Shown in pieces: positions 1 to 12,630 of a stretch of 64,000 bases of DNA. The stretch is taken from NCBI GenBank assembly GCA_013396755.1, contig VWZF01004020.1, positions 310,001-374,000 of the forward strand. The letters run 5' to 3'. Below the pieces are notes generated by a model. That model worked only from the letters and a program-made list of their open reading frames with translations, had not been told where the DNA came from and searched no databases. Numbering within the stretch: position 1 is the first letter of the stretch; every line of letters begins with the position of its first letter. The stretch is from Sclerurus mexicanus. Its lineage: Eukaryota > Chordata > Aves > Passeriformes > Furnariidae. The translations under genes and the position numbers were made by a program.

Positions 1-86
1 GGGGGAGGCGGCGGCGTCGGCACCTCAGGGAGCGGGAAGGGACGGGACGGGACGGGAGCGGCCGGGATGCCCTGTCCTTTCCGGTG
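1..86 (+). other. STX11: Putative STX11 exon 1 (5' UTR, 5' end outside window)
   Basis: The sequence ends at CCGGTG followed by GTGAGTACC, a near-perfect splice donor at 87-92. The matching acceptor is a pyrimidine tract plus ACAG ending at 11758, five bases before the STX11 start codon. Mammalian STX11 has the same layout: an untranslated first exon and one coding exon. The exon carries six G-triplets (28-56) and an upstream ATG at 67. The transcription start is not visible. The exon-exon link is inferred from splice signals and family gene structure, not from transcript evidence. Confidence 0.55.
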
Positions 87-480
87 GTGAGTACCTGCCG
101 CGACGAGGGAAGACGAGACAGCGCTTTCCTCGGGGGCCGGACCGGGTTTGGCTTCTTTAGCCCGGGTACGTCGCCGTCGGTGGCGGGGTTCGGTGTCGGG
201 TCCCGGAGCGGGAGCACACCGCTGTGCCGTGCCGGAGCCCGGGCTCTGGCGGGGACGGTCAGGCTGCCCCTTGTCCGGCTGTCGGGGGAACTCCGATGCT
301 CCGCAGCCAGCCCAGACGGCAAGACGGAGGGGCCGCGAGGCGGCGGAGCGCTCTGCACCTCGGTTTTGCATAAGAATAGACGAAACTGCCCCGTTTTAGT
401 CGAGAGGGGAAGTCTGAAGCTCGGAGTCAGGAGGGACCGGCAAGGGGTGCGGGCCAGGCTTTTGGGTCCGGAGGTGCCTT
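1..480. promoter_or_regulatory. STX11: CpG island at the STX11 5' end
   Basis: This stretch is very GC-rich and dense in CpG, in contrast to the AT-rich sequence from about 540 onward. It begins at the window edge, so the island and the core promoter may extend upstream. A consensus GTGAGT splice donor lies at 87. The next plus-strand gene is STX11, about 11.7 kb downstream, so I read this as its promoter-proximal island. Open frames inside it (for example 84-482) are GC-driven and not coding. It could also serve a divergent upstream neighbour not visible here. Confidence 0.65.
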
Positions 481-3400
481 AACCTAGCCCTGCTCCTCAA
501 GGAGCGTAAAAGGGCTGGCTGGGTTTTCACAGGATGAGGGACAAACGGAGGCATTTACCAATATGAGTCTTCTCATCCAGCCCCAATTGTGCCTGCGTTT
601 CCAGCTGTCTTGTTTGTCTGGCTTAGCAAGTATTAACATTACGTTCATAGTGCTCATACGTGGTTATGAATAACTCCAAAGCAGGTTTTATAGAAAATTT
701 GGTTTATGTGCAAAATATAATAGCTTTTTCTCCTTTCGTGGGCATCATCACTGCCAGATCTGGAATTCGGTGCAGAAGTTAGAGTTCTTTGATTGCTTCC
801 TATTAATTGATAGTCATTTCCTTTCCTACCAAGAAGAATTAGCACTCCTGTATGTCTGAGATAACTACATGTCATTCTGTGATACTAAGAAAGGAAATGA
901 CTAGAATAACAGCACTGGCCTAAAACGGACACTCGCACTTCTTGTTCCTGTTCTTTAGATGGTATTTTAGGAGCCATTTTTCAGGCTGTCAGGGATCAAA
1001 ACAACAATATATGACTTCTTAGGATGAGAATACGATTTGAAGGATGCTGCTTTCTTACCAGTTGTGATACTATTTAAATAGTGGTGAGACTACAAAATGA
1101 GTGTAGCTTACTTTTTATTCAAAACAGATCAAAGGTCTAACAGACCAACAGGATAAAGATCATCCTTCTTAGGAAAGGGTGGCTTAGGTGCCCAACTTCT
1201 CCCATGAACTTTTTTTCACATTTTTTTTCACGGACTGCCTTGTATGACCACTGCTCTGAAACCAAAATGGTGTGTTCATTCATATGTTTTTGCTGAGACT
1301 AAAACTGCTAGTTAAACTCTTGTTGCCAAAAGAGATCTCCATGAAGAAACTAAGCATGGTACCGAAGATCTCTTGAGACATTAAAATGGATAAAATGTGA
1401 TAACAGTATCTTCTGGGCACTGCAGACAACCATGATACTATGGAACACAACTGTGTAGTCTATCAGTCCTTGAGAATTTGGATGCTCTGGAATTAGGTTG
1501 TGTGTCTCACACCTTCCACTATACTATAACAGTGACCAAGATCTGCTCCAGAAGGAGAAATGGTAGTTGCCAGTGGTGCATAAATAATAGAGAAGGAGCA
1601 GAATCTGGTGGGTGAAAAGAGTCATCCAAATTGCTTCCCCACACTGCGCACATGTACACTGTGCTGGACACACAGTGAGCCAGAGAGAAAGGGCACTGAA
1701 CAAATCATGGGAATGTGGGGCTGTAGGGAGACTGTAAGACATTACCCAGTCCATGTGGTGTATTGTAAGTGTGCACCTAAACCAGGCCTGAGAAGTGTTT
1801 CTGTACCCTCTCTCTATCCTTTAAGGAAGAGAGTCCCACAGGACCTTGACAGAGAAATGGTCCAGTTTTCAGCTCTTCACAGCCAGTTCAGCATAGGTTT
1901 CATGTGTGAAACAACTGATTACTTTCTGTGTTTCCAGTGGCAACATGGGGATCAAACTGATCTTTTTTCTTTTCATAGAAAGCTTCTTTTATGCACTGGC
2001 ATGCTGTGTCTCTCTCCCTGGCCTTGTGCATGAAATGAACATAATTCCTTCAACTCTCTTCCTCCAGGGTTGTATTTTCTAAACCATTTGGAGATGATGC
2101 CAAATATGCTCCCTTTTACTTTCCTAGTGTGATAAATTGTGCAGGATATACTGTTCCAACCAGGGCCTTATCTATGCCAAGCAGAGTAAAACCAGTTCTT
2201 CCCATGCCATCTCTCATACAAGACATGGGATTATTTTGGGTTTTGGCTGGTTTTTTTTTGCAATGGCATTATATTGTGAACTTCTTTAGTAGTTTGCAAT
2301 CTGCTATAACCCCACCGATGTTTCCTGCTATCAAATTAAGTGTTCCCTACTTTCTATTTGAGTGAATAATTTTATCAAGATGTACCACACCAGGCTCATC
2401 CTTATTGAATTTCCTTTCATATTTTGTTAATTCTTCTCTTACTTGGCAAGATCACCTTAAATTCTCAAAATTTTTCCACCCTTCCACCACCAATTTTTCG
2501 CTTGCACTCTCTTCCAGTTCAGGGTCACCTGGATACTGTGTAAGCTCGTGTTTGGTTCCACTCTCCAAGTTGCTAGTGGAAAATATAGATAACCTCTGAG
2601 TGAGACAGAAACATCTCATAGTGCGGACGTATTCATGGTGAAAAGACAACTGCTGTGTTAAGCATGAAGATGCTGGACCAAATTCACTGTCTACTATCTT
2701 TTATCTGGCCCATCAATTTTCTTTGACTCTGGTCATACCTGTAGGCAGGGAGGGCAAAGCATGATGCAGAAATTACTGAGGCAAATATTAATTTGATCCA
2801 ATAAACTCATCTCCACACCAGATGTGGGCTTACTGCTTTTTGCAGTTTTGCAGAGAAGCCATTTTTGGTCATGTCTGCATTTTGGGCTGCTCCCCAAGAT
2901 GCAGCTCCCACATGAGGCATCTCTGGTGAGGAACATCATTCCCAGAGAGTGGCACCACTACTCCTGCTTATGACTGGCTCCTGGGAACACCATCTCGGGG
3001 AGCGGGGAGGCTCTACATGAGAGGACCAATGCAGTTTGGTTGCTATATCTGCTTCGATAGCTTTTACTGATTGTGTCCAGTGTCTTGATATCTCATCTAG
3101 CCTGTCACGCAGTGTTTGGCACTTTACATCTAGCCCATATTCATGTAATTTATCAGAGGGAGAACGATGTCCCATATCTCGACTTCAGAAGGCTTATCAT
3201 GTGTGCAAATTTTGCTCTATCTGCTGTGACAACCTGCCAAGATTATTTTCAACAATGTTTACAAAAGCCAAGAAATTACTGCACACTCCAGCTTTTCCTG
3301 CTATGTCTTATTTCTGTGCTGTGTTTGTGGTAGTGACAACTCACTTGTTTTTGAAAGCAAGAAAAAAGCTTACTTGAGCTTTGGATATGTCAAGTCAAGA

Positions 3401-6400
3401 AGAGATTGTCTAAGTACCACTGGCCAGTGTGTCCCTAATGACACCTATATGTTGTCTCAGCTTCACTGGTGCTTTGAATGCGCCTGTGAACATCCCTGGG
3501 CTGCTAAGTGGTGTAACTGCCATAAAGCCTGGCAGCACCTGACATGTCCTGGGGCTGAGGCAGTGGATGTGCATGTGTGGCTGTGAGGGCTGTTTCCTGG
3601 CTGAAACTATTTTGATGCAGGTACAGTTGTGTAGATTTTGCAGTAGGATCCCAAACTGAGCCTCATGTGTACCAGCCCACATGAACAAATACCAAGAAAA
3701 CATCCCATATTTAACCTTAAAGGGATTTTTTTAAATTAAAGAGTACTTGCTCTTAGATTATAATGCTTTATTACAAGCTTTAAATATATGTGTTTTTCAA
3801 AAAACAATGCTGTTGCGCTAATTTAAAAGTGTCAGTAAAACATGTTGCTTCTGACTGATGATCACATGCAGCCTCATATTTCCACTCACATGCCAACATA
3901 ATGTCTTAATCACTTGTAAATACCACTGTGTGGTAGGAGTAGTAGTTACATAAATGTGGTATGTACATAGCTATTTCACTGAGCCAATGTGTTTCAGGGA
4001 AGCCAAGATGATTAATTAGATAATGTATATACTCGTGGTACTGTAGCACCAGCACTGCCTGTGAGCGCGTTGTCTAATTGCCTTGCACGGTGACTCGTAA
4101 GGATGCCGAGCTGTAGTAATTGCCAAGAAAGGCATGGATGGCTGTCTCACTGTTTATGTTAGTGGTATGCTTCTGCCTGAAGTATTTGCCGAGTCTGTGG
4201 AGGTACAGTTCATGCTTCCCTTGTCTGCAACCAGGCCAATTTTACCTGATTACCTTAGTGGTGCTTATGGTAGGAAGGGCATGTACTGAAAAGCACTGAA
4301 TGGACAGCCATGGTGGGATTGTTTTCCCTCTCTTGGGTAAAATACAATCCCATGCATGTTCACCTACTCTTTGTAATGTTGCTGTGTTTTTAGCAAGCTG
4401 TGCACATTAAAGCCAATTGGAGTCAGCTCATAAATCTCAAGGATGCCAAGGTTTCAGCAAGTTTTCAGCATCTGCAGTTGATAACTATATATTCTGTTTC
4501 TGGCATCCTTAGGACAATGAAGTGGCCAAATTTGGGGCGTGCATTACCTTTCCTGTTTTTAACTTCCATTTATATAAGCACGAGGACTGCTGGAGAGAGT
4601 TCCCAGTTTTGAGACAGGGTTCAAACAATGCACATGAAGTCTTAAAAATTTTCAATGGGCCGTGTAGTGAAGATGGAGACATTTCTTTTTGTCTACAGCC
4701 CTGATACAGCTGCCCCACCCTAACCAACACCAAATCTAGTTACAATTGCTCATTTATGTGACTTGTGAGAAAAATGTCAAGAGGCCATAGTGAGAATCCA
4801 TTTTATCATCTATCCCGTATTGAGAATTCATCAGTGGGGATCCATAGGTCTCCAGTAAAAATTTAAACAACCTAGTAAACAGTGGCAGTCAATCTATGTA
4901 CAACAAACTGTCCTCTCCAATGAAGGAATAATGTTTACCATCATGGCTACTGAGTAGTACCAAGTTAAAACTCCAGATTTTTTTGTCAGTCTTATAAATA
5001 TGAGAAAAATGCAATGCATATTATAGTGCATTTGGTGCACACCAGCAACTCCTCCTAGTTTTGATATTAATATCTGTGAGACCTTATAACCAATCAATGG
5101 AAGACACCAAGATGGTTAACTTTATTGAATACATCTGGGAAGTATGAGATGCACCTTACATCCTTGAATTTATAATATACTGTCATACAAAAGTTGAGAA
5201 TATTGGTAAAGAAACTGAGATATGTCAAAGAAGAACCTCCAAAGCTATCAGTATTCAAGTGAGTATTGTGTCATTACTTTGAGTTAGAGGCAACAAACTA
5301 TCTGAATTCCAATTTTTACCCCTTAGGCTTTCCTATCCTTTATGTTAGGAAAGGAAGCACTGGAGACTTGGAGATTCTGCCAACTGCAGAAATAGCCTGC
5401 AAAGAATGGAGCCATCCCTACTTCACAGAGTATATCAGCTTGTAATAAAAAAACATATCCTGGTACAAACAGAGAAGTTGACACTTCATGCAAGCTTTTG
5501 GAAAAAAAATAATGCCCAGAAACATTTGCAACTGCATACATTTGTCATTGGGGTAATGAAAAGTATAAAGGAGGTTTTCTGCTGTACCCAGGCTTTGATG
5601 ACCACGTGAGCTGGGCAGTGTCTAACAGTCTCTAGATACACTTGCAGCTTCTTGTTGGATTTCTGTAGTTTTATAACTGGTGTTCAGTGTTAACCCATAG
5701 ATTTTCAGTCTTTGATACATTTTGTCTATTTTTAAACATTGCCCAATGCAAGAAACTCCAGAGAAGATAACTTCCTTTAAGTGAGGCCGCAAGAAAGATT
5801 TTGAAAGACTAATTACTGTCACAATTGCTAGCTCCAGAAAGCGAACTGCCCTAATCATTAAGTCATTATTTTTGGTGTTTCTTCAAGCTCTTATAGAGGA
5901 GGAGGGAGAAAAAAGATGAGCTATTTGAAAAATTCAAGCCTGCTGTGCCACTAGTGATGGACATAGTTGGGGAGACAGGGAATTTGCTCTGAAAAGATGA
6001 CTAGCAGTCTGCTATAAGTCAATTAGAAGCTCTTATGAAAATAAGAAAGCCTATTGGAAAAAATGGTCTGCTTTCAAAGTTAATTAGTATTGTCAAATCT
6101 ATTGTTGGACAACAGATACCAGACAAAAATATTAAATCTGGTCTGAGACAGTTGTTTGCAAAATTACTAGCAAATTGTTACTAAATCTGAGACTCCAGCT
6201 TTTAAATGAAAGGCTTCAGCTGCATTTAACACCTTTTTTTACCTATACATGACTTGCCTTTTGGTGCTATTTGTATTGTAATGGAGTGTGTTTGACCCAG
6301 CAAATCCATCTGAGTTGATTTCCGTCAATACCGCATCCACTACAAGCCATATGGGAAGTCACTGAAATGTGCTGACACACACTTAGCCATGAAGCAATTT

Positions 6401-7639
6401 TGCCTTGGAGCAGGTTATTTCTTAATTGCTCACCACTTGCTTTTTGAATCACATCTATTGTGTGTCAGGCGATCAAAATCATGTGCCATTCAGAGACAGG
6501 ATGACCTTCCTGGGTTCGTAGTAGGACTTTCACCTTCTGAGGAAGAGAACTACTGATAAAAACTGTTTTTAACTGGATTGTTTTGCAATATCTGTTGTTC
6601 CTCAAATAGACCAACTGAAGTAAAAGCTTCATCTTGTACGGCCCTGCTCGAGACTGAAAAGATTATTGACTAGACTTTTGGTAACCCACAAGCTGGTACT
6701 AACTAGCAGCTGCCTTTTATGAGTGCTGAAAGAAGAAACAATGTACACTGCCTTCCTTCCCAGCTACTGGCAATGAAATATGGATACTGTGCTGAAACTG
6801 CTTCTTTATTTCACTGTTTGTGCTCAAAGATGTGGATATAAAAATGTTACAGCTGAAATAACTATAGGTGTGAAACTCATTTGTTTCTATAGAAATAACT
6901 TTTCATCCTTAAGTTATTTCTACATAGATAATAGGCTGGAGAACATTAACACAGCAATGGATATACAGGGCTCCCTTTTGTATGTGTATGGGGCTAACAG
7001 AGAGGGGATTTATGCATATGCTTAGTTTTTGATTTTCAGAGTGGATTTTCTTTCTAGTCTGAAATCCTATGTCATGCAGAGCTGGGGTTGCAGTCTTATT
7101 GCAACAGGACAATTTGTCTCTTTCTCATGCATCATGGGAAAGCTAATCATCTAGGTGATTAATACCAAGAAGTAGCATACTAACATGAAGAGATGAGTAC
7201 TGAACATGTCCTCAGCTGACTGTACCTGCTGGGTATCTGGTTTCAAAGCTGTAACCTCTGCAGTCATCACCTGGCCTGTTTTTTGTTTCCTGTGTGTGTC
7301 TTTGGGTGTACAAACCATGATGGACTTCAGAAGGAACTTCATTTTTACGAGGACAAGTTCACATAGCCCAAAAATACAGACATGGAAGTACATGTTCCAG
7401 TCTGAATATACACTGTATTTTAAAATAAAATTAAACTGAGAGCTAATCTATGAAAACCCACACTCTTAGAATTAAGGTATCTATATACTTGCAGTTGTTA
7501 CACTAGAGTAGTTGGTGTCTTGATAGTCTACTGTTTTAAGTGTATCTTACATAAACCTGCCTAAATAGTTGAATACATTTAATGTTCATTTTCAAGTGAG
7601 CAAACTTTTGATGTAAGGCACAGCACCAGAACAATTTAG

Positions 7640-8335
7640 ACTGGGCCTTTGGACATTGTCTAATCCAGCCCCCCTCTAAACCCACACAGGTAGTTCAGGT
7701 TGCTGAGGGCCATGTCAAGTAGTTTTAAATATCTTCAGGGATATCTTTTAAATATCTTCAAGGATGCAAACTTTTCTGGGCACCTTTTCCATTGTTTCTG
7801 AAGGTTTGGGGTTTTTTTCCTTCTTTCCTTCCTTCCTTCCCGCCCCCCTCTTCTCTGGCTTTTTTTTCCCTTGTTTTCACTTAGGTCTGTTTTCCTCTTG
7901 TGCTATTGCTGTACATTTCCATGGAAGGTCTAGCCTTGCATTACGCAGTTGGTGACAGCAACAAGATCTCCCTTGAGCTTCCTGTTTTTCAGGTTGAACG
8001 TTCCTAACTCTCTCAAGCCTCTCTTCATGTGTCAGGTGCTTCAGCACCTCTGATGATCTCTGTGGCCTCTCCTGGGCTCACCACAGTGTGTCTATGACTC
8101 CTGCACTAGGGAGCCGTGGCAACACTCCAGATGTGGCCTCTCAAGTGTTGGACTGGAGGGGTCCCTTCGCTTCCTCACTTTTGCTATTCCAGCCCAGATG
8201 CATTGCTGGCTCATGTTCAAGTTCATTTCTACCAGCACTCCAAGGTTCTTGTCTGCAGAGCTGCTTCTCAGCCAGGGAGCCCAACTTCTACTGCTGCACT
8301 GGACCGTGTATGAAGGGAGAGGCTGACTCTCATTT
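7640..8335 (-). mobile_element. CR1 LINE 3' fragment, old and diverged
   Basis: Read on the plus strand, it carries the reverse complement of the CR1 3' end. Recognisable landmarks include the segment near 7665 resembling 'AATCCAGCCCCCCT', 'TCTGGGCACCTTTTCCA' near 7775, 'CCTCTCCTGGGCTCACC' near 8067, 'CTCCAGATGTGGCCTCTC' near 8125, and 'TTGCTGGCTCATGTTCAAG' near 8203. The order matches CR1 from the 3' UTR back into the end of the reverse transcriptase. The frame is destroyed. A small duplication (TTTTAAATATCTTCA, twice, around 7725-7760) and a pyrimidine tract interrupt it. Boundaries are approximate. Confidence 0.75.
7812..7870. repeat. Polypyrimidine tract inside CR1 fragment
   Basis: A run of T and C on the plus strand with only a few G bases, including (TTCC)n and CCCCCC, placed where the CR1 sequence should be continuous. 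It looks like an expanded low-complexity tract that grew within the dead element. Confidence 0.7.
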
Positions 8336-11300
8336 TACAGATTGAGTGCTAAGGTGATCCCTAAAACCAGGGAGTTGATACTATGTATCAATATATTGCT
8401 GTTCTATTTAGAAACAATACTATCAACATAAAAGTTGATGTAAACTTTGCTGAGTAACAACATCATCTGATAAAGCAGGTCAATTTTTCTAAACACCAAT
8501 CTGTTAAGCTGAAATTTTTCAAATTGCTCTTGCCCCTTGTTTATGTGTTTCAGATCTTTAGTATCAGTTCTGTCTCTGACACTATTCAAGGAATGCTTGG
8601 AAGTTTTTGTCCTCCCTTGGGAAGATCTGGTTCCCCTTTGAAATGAGAATTTGAAATAGGAAAAAACCTCTCTGGTGTTGTTGCATTCCAGCCTGCTGTT
8701 TTTCTTTATGGCAAAAATCCTAAAATGTTGACAAATTGTAAGTTTCTCAAAGCAGCACTTTCCAAATAACCCAAATAAATTTACTGTGTACCTTGAGCAA
8801 AAGGTGCTCAAGAGAGCTGAAATCTAAACATCTTTTTGAACAATTGTCTTTGGCCAAATATTGCAAATGGTAACCTACAGAGTACTTGAGCAGGTTCAGG
8901 CATAAAACTGAACAAGTGTCCTCTGCAATTTGTGGTGCTTGTGGCCTAATATTATACTGAAATATAGGCAGAATGTTATTCGCTTCCTCTCCTTCCATCC
9001 TGTCCAGACTCTGTATATAGATAAGGAAGAGCATCTTAAAATTGTGAAACTGAAGTGGGAAGCAGGCTAGGTGATGCACTATAGAAACAGTGCAAAAGGC
9101 AGGACTTTGGGAGAATGAAAGAACATGCCAAAAAGTCCCTAATTTTGCAGGACACTGAAGTCAGGCTTGAATAGATGGCATCCATTTGTTAGAAAAGCAG
9201 AATCACTTTAGCTGTGGAGCCATATCCCTGATGGATACAGGTCCTCACCGCAGTTAAAAGACCCTAATCTTGACCACCTTGAATGTAAATTTTGGTATGT
9301 AGTTAAAAATAATGTAGGCTTTTAGAGTTGAGCACTTGGAAGGCAGGAAAACCCAGGCTGAAGATTGTGCAATTGTAACTTGATCCCTTTCTTCCACTTA
9401 GAATTGGATTTTACTGGATCTGCTGAATCACGGAGATCCTGTACGATGCTGCCCATATCACTGGAGCCAACCTCTTCGCAAGTGGCCTTGATCCATGTGT
9501 TCATTCACTGAAATCCAGCTTGTTACTCGGCAGTCTTACTCAGCAAAGTGCCCAAGGCTTGCAGCAGTGACTGAAGTCAGAAGAAACTGACTTCTGAATG
9601 TTCCAGATACAAAGAATTGTGCTTCAGGTGTCTCAAGTGGGCATCATAACTTATGAAGAGTGATAGTGTTGTCCTTAATCACTCTGGGCAGAAACCGGTG
9701 TCTGAGGCTCTTGGATCTGCCCTCCCCCAAAAGACTTAAAAGTTTTTGGAGCTTTCCAAAGATTTTTCAGGATAAATCCCTGAGGAAATGAACAGTAGTA
9801 GCATATTAAAAGTGATAGCTGTCCATGAACTGAATGATGATTATTAAATTTTATGTTGCACACTTTTTATCCAGCACATAGAGACTGTAGGCTGAGACTT
9901 GGTGGAAGTGATAGTAGTGACTGGTTTTCAGAGCCACATCTACATTTCAGGTGAAAAGGATCTCAGACACAGTGATTAGAAGAGATCTGAGTAATCCTGA
10001 CGTTGCTTGGTAGCTTTGATAATTCCCTTTCCACCATGCTCTCTAGAAAATGACAAGGAGGAAAGACAGGAAGATATTCTCACTGTCTCAGTGCCTCTAG
10101 ACAAACTTGGCTGCACAGTTTTAAAGCCAAGTAAACCTGAAAACCTGACTTTTAAGTTGCACCACACATTTTGGTTTTTACCTTTCAGATGTGGATTTTT
10201 CATCTTGATGTTGTGCCATGAGGTGAAAGTCTTGATTTTACTGTTGCTGAGGGAGGAGGTGAGAAACTTTTCATTTCCTAAAGCTTTATCTGTATGATTG
10301 AGTTGAATATATGTTGATATGTTTTAAATTCAAACAATTACCTTACATGTGTGTACTCCTGAATGAAAGCTCTACTCTCTTAGTTTAAGTTGAAATTCAC
10401 CTTTTTACTTCAATATAAATGTGATTCTAACCAGACACTTCTCAAGACCAGTATATACCCCCACTGAACTGTACAAACCCAAGAAGCTGTATCAGTGACA
10501 GAATCTTTCCCGTTTCCTCCCTAACATCTTTAACACATCTAACAGTCCCAAGAAACAGCAAGAGACTTGCAGTTTTAATTCACATTAGATTTAGGCCTAT
10601 TATACTGGGTATATACACAAGACTTTTCTTAACCTGGGAATAACTGATGATCCTCTGAAGCGATGTGTTGTTCACAGTGAAAAACATGTTTGTAAATTCT
10701 GTGAAAATACCTTAATTCCTGGAAAAACAAAAATTAATCCTCCAGAGAGACCTAGAGATGTCCTGCTTGGTGCTGCTTCTTAACTTGATTCTCTTTCTTA
10801 CTGATTTAAATGAGGTCATGGGATGTACAGCACTTGTGATGAAACATTTTCATCTTCCTGCTTGCTGAAACAGTTGGTGCAGGGTTCTTGCTGAAGCTTT
10901 GAGAATTCACTTTCTGCAAAGACCATAGGTCTAGATTTCAAATAAAAAATATAGGAGACTTATGTTTTGTTACCACGTAACTGGTCTGCACAGATTACTC
11001 ATTTTCTGGCCTTTTAATGAAATTTGTTGTTAAATATGTCTGAGGCAGATACATTGAAAATGGGTGCAGATCTGTAACAACAGTTTACTTCATTCCTTCT
11101 GTAGGATGTTTCTATCATACAAAGAAAGGAAGTGTTGGATGGATTGTTTTACTTATAAAATGCTGCTATTCCTGTGTTGTTTTATTGATCATAGTGCATT
11201 ATGGTCAAGGAAAGCATCTGGTGACACTAAGATTGCTTTTCCTTTTTTTTTTTTTTTTTCTGCCTTGATTCTTCCCACATTTGGGGCAGTTAATATAATG

Positions 11301-11763
11301 AAGGATCAAGAGCTAGAGGAGATTTCTCTAATGAGCAAATTACATTTTTAACGTGTCTATGGATGCTGATAGCTGAAGGATTCCTATCAAGAGTTTGGGT
11401 TTTTTTCTCCAAGTGAAAGACCACCATTTGGGAGTGAGATTAGGGATTGTCTTATTATTCTTTTGTATTTGCATTCAGGATTTGTCGTCTTTCCTCTTGC
11501 AGTTTTTTAGTTTCTAATCTTTGTACTTTCTAGAAGAGTGTTCTAGTAGCAGAGTTTTGGATCTGATATCTATTACTGTATAAATTACTGTGAACAAATT
11601 TTAAATCTGTCATTTTTTGTTATCTTTGATGTAGTTATGTTTGTTATCTATGATTTAGTTATCACTATGATGTAGTTATTAGTTATGAACTTTCAACTCC
11701 TGTAAACCAGTATTTTAGTTACTTTAAACTTCATTTCCCCTGTTCCTCTATTTTACAGGCAAG

Positions 11764-12630
11764 ATGAAAGACCGTCTAAGTGAGCTGCGTGAATTTGCCA
11801 GGTTACACAATGAACAGTTTTCTGATAGTGAGGATGATGAAAATTCACCCCATGATGTTCTCCTTTATGAGACTGATTATGCCTTAGAAATTCTTCATAA
11901 GGACATACAGAGCATCCGGACAGAAAATGACCACTTAAAAGCGGATGTCAACCGGCTCAGAAAGCAAAACACCCGCTTCCTTACTTCCATGCGCCGTCTT
12001 AGTAGTATCAAACGAGATACTAATTGCATTGCCAGAGACATTAAGGCCCGTGGAGAAAGTATTCACAGGAAACTGCAGGTAATGAGAGATTTCTGTGAAG
12101 ATGCAATAACAAAATATGGAGCTATGTCTGTCATTGCCAGGGTAGCGAAGAACCACTATGTTGACCTCATGCACACATTTCAGAACGCTATGTTTGATTA
12201 CAACGCAACAGAGATGAACCAACGGGAGAACTGCAAGATTCGAATTCAGCGGCAGCTAGAGATCATGGGCAAAGACGTTTCTGGCAACCAGATTGAGGAG
12301 ATGATTGAGCAAGGCAAATGGGATGTCTTCTCCGAGAATCTCTTGTCGGATGTTAAGGGGGCTCGCTCAGCATTGAATGAGATAGAAACACGACATAAGG
12401 AGCTGGTGAAGTTAGAAGGTCGCATTAAGGAGGTTCACGAGCTCTTTCTGCAGGTGGCCCTGCTAGTGGAGGAACAGGCAGACACTTTTGATGTCATTGA
12501 GATAAATATGCAAAATGTTGAGGACTATGTAGGAGATGCTAAGGAGCAAGTGAAAAAAGCTTTGGAATACAGAAGAAAACATCCCCTCAGAACAATCCTC
12601 TGCTGCTGCATATCATGTTGCAGAAGGTGA
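11764..12630 (+). CDS. STX11: Syntaxin-11, complete single-exon coding sequence
   Basis: The 288-residue protein (human STX11 has 287) is a Qa-type SNARE. In mammals it works with STXBP2/Munc18-2 in cytotoxic granule and platelet secretion, and loss causes familial haemophagocytic lymphohistiocytosis type 4. An acidic N-terminal segment (residues 18-30) leads into a helical Habc region (about 40-155), including the conserved RFLTSMRRLSSIKRDTN (71-87). NCKIRIQRQLEIMGK (156-170) is the syntaxin linker, and KWDVFSENLL (185-194) is typical of STX11. The SNARE coiled coil spans about 205-268, with the zero-layer glutamine at Q238 (LVEEQAD). There is no transmembrane helix: the protein ends in a cysteine cluster (C280, C281, C282, C285, C286), the expected acylation anchor for this family member. 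The start is fixed by family length and lies five bases after a splice acceptor. The frame is intact. Confidence 0.97.
   Translation: MKDRLSELREFARLHNEQFSDSEDDENSPHDVLLYETDYALEILHKDIQSIRTENDHLKADVNRLRKQNTRFLTSMRRLSSIKRDTNCIARDIKARGESIHRKLQVMRDFCEDAITKYGAMSVIARVAKNHYVDLMHTFQNAMFDYNATEMNQRENCKIRIQRQLEIMGKDVSGNQIEEMIEQGKWDVFSENLLSDVKGARSALNEIETRHKELVKLEGRIKEVHELFLQVALLVEEQADTFDVIEINMQNVEDYVGDAKEQVKKALEYRRKHPLRTILCCCISCCRR
11781..11783 (+). other. Stop codon of predicted STX11 upstream ORF
   Basis: If exon 1 ends at 86 and is joined to 11759, the ATG at 67 opens a frame of 14 codons (MPCPFRWQDERPSK). It runs past the STX11 ATG in another frame and stops at TGA 11781-11783. It would be an overlapping upstream ORF that limits initiation at the main start. 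This depends wholly on the inferred splice. Confidence 0.4.

Larger units (their letters stand above)
87..11758 (+). other. STX11: STX11 intron 1 (inferred)
   Basis: It runs from the GTGAGT donor at 87 to the acceptor ending at 11758 (polypyrimidine run then TTTTACAG). Apart from the first 400 bases it is AT-rich. It holds one old minus-strand CR1 fragment (about 7640-8335) and a long T run near 11240-11260. No open frame here has recognisable protein similarity; those of 60-140 codons look like chance. A short CpG-containing patch with repeated TAATTGCC motifs lies at 4010-4130. Confidence 0.55.

Noticed and set aside
84..482. 132-codon plus-strand open frame at the start of the window
   Set aside because: It lies in the CpG island, starts at the splice donor of the inferred exon, and its Gly/Arg/Ser-rich composition follows from high GC. 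No domain was recognised.
11935..12222. 95-codon minus-strand frame inside STX11
   Set aside because: Shadow of the STX11 coding sequence on the other strand.
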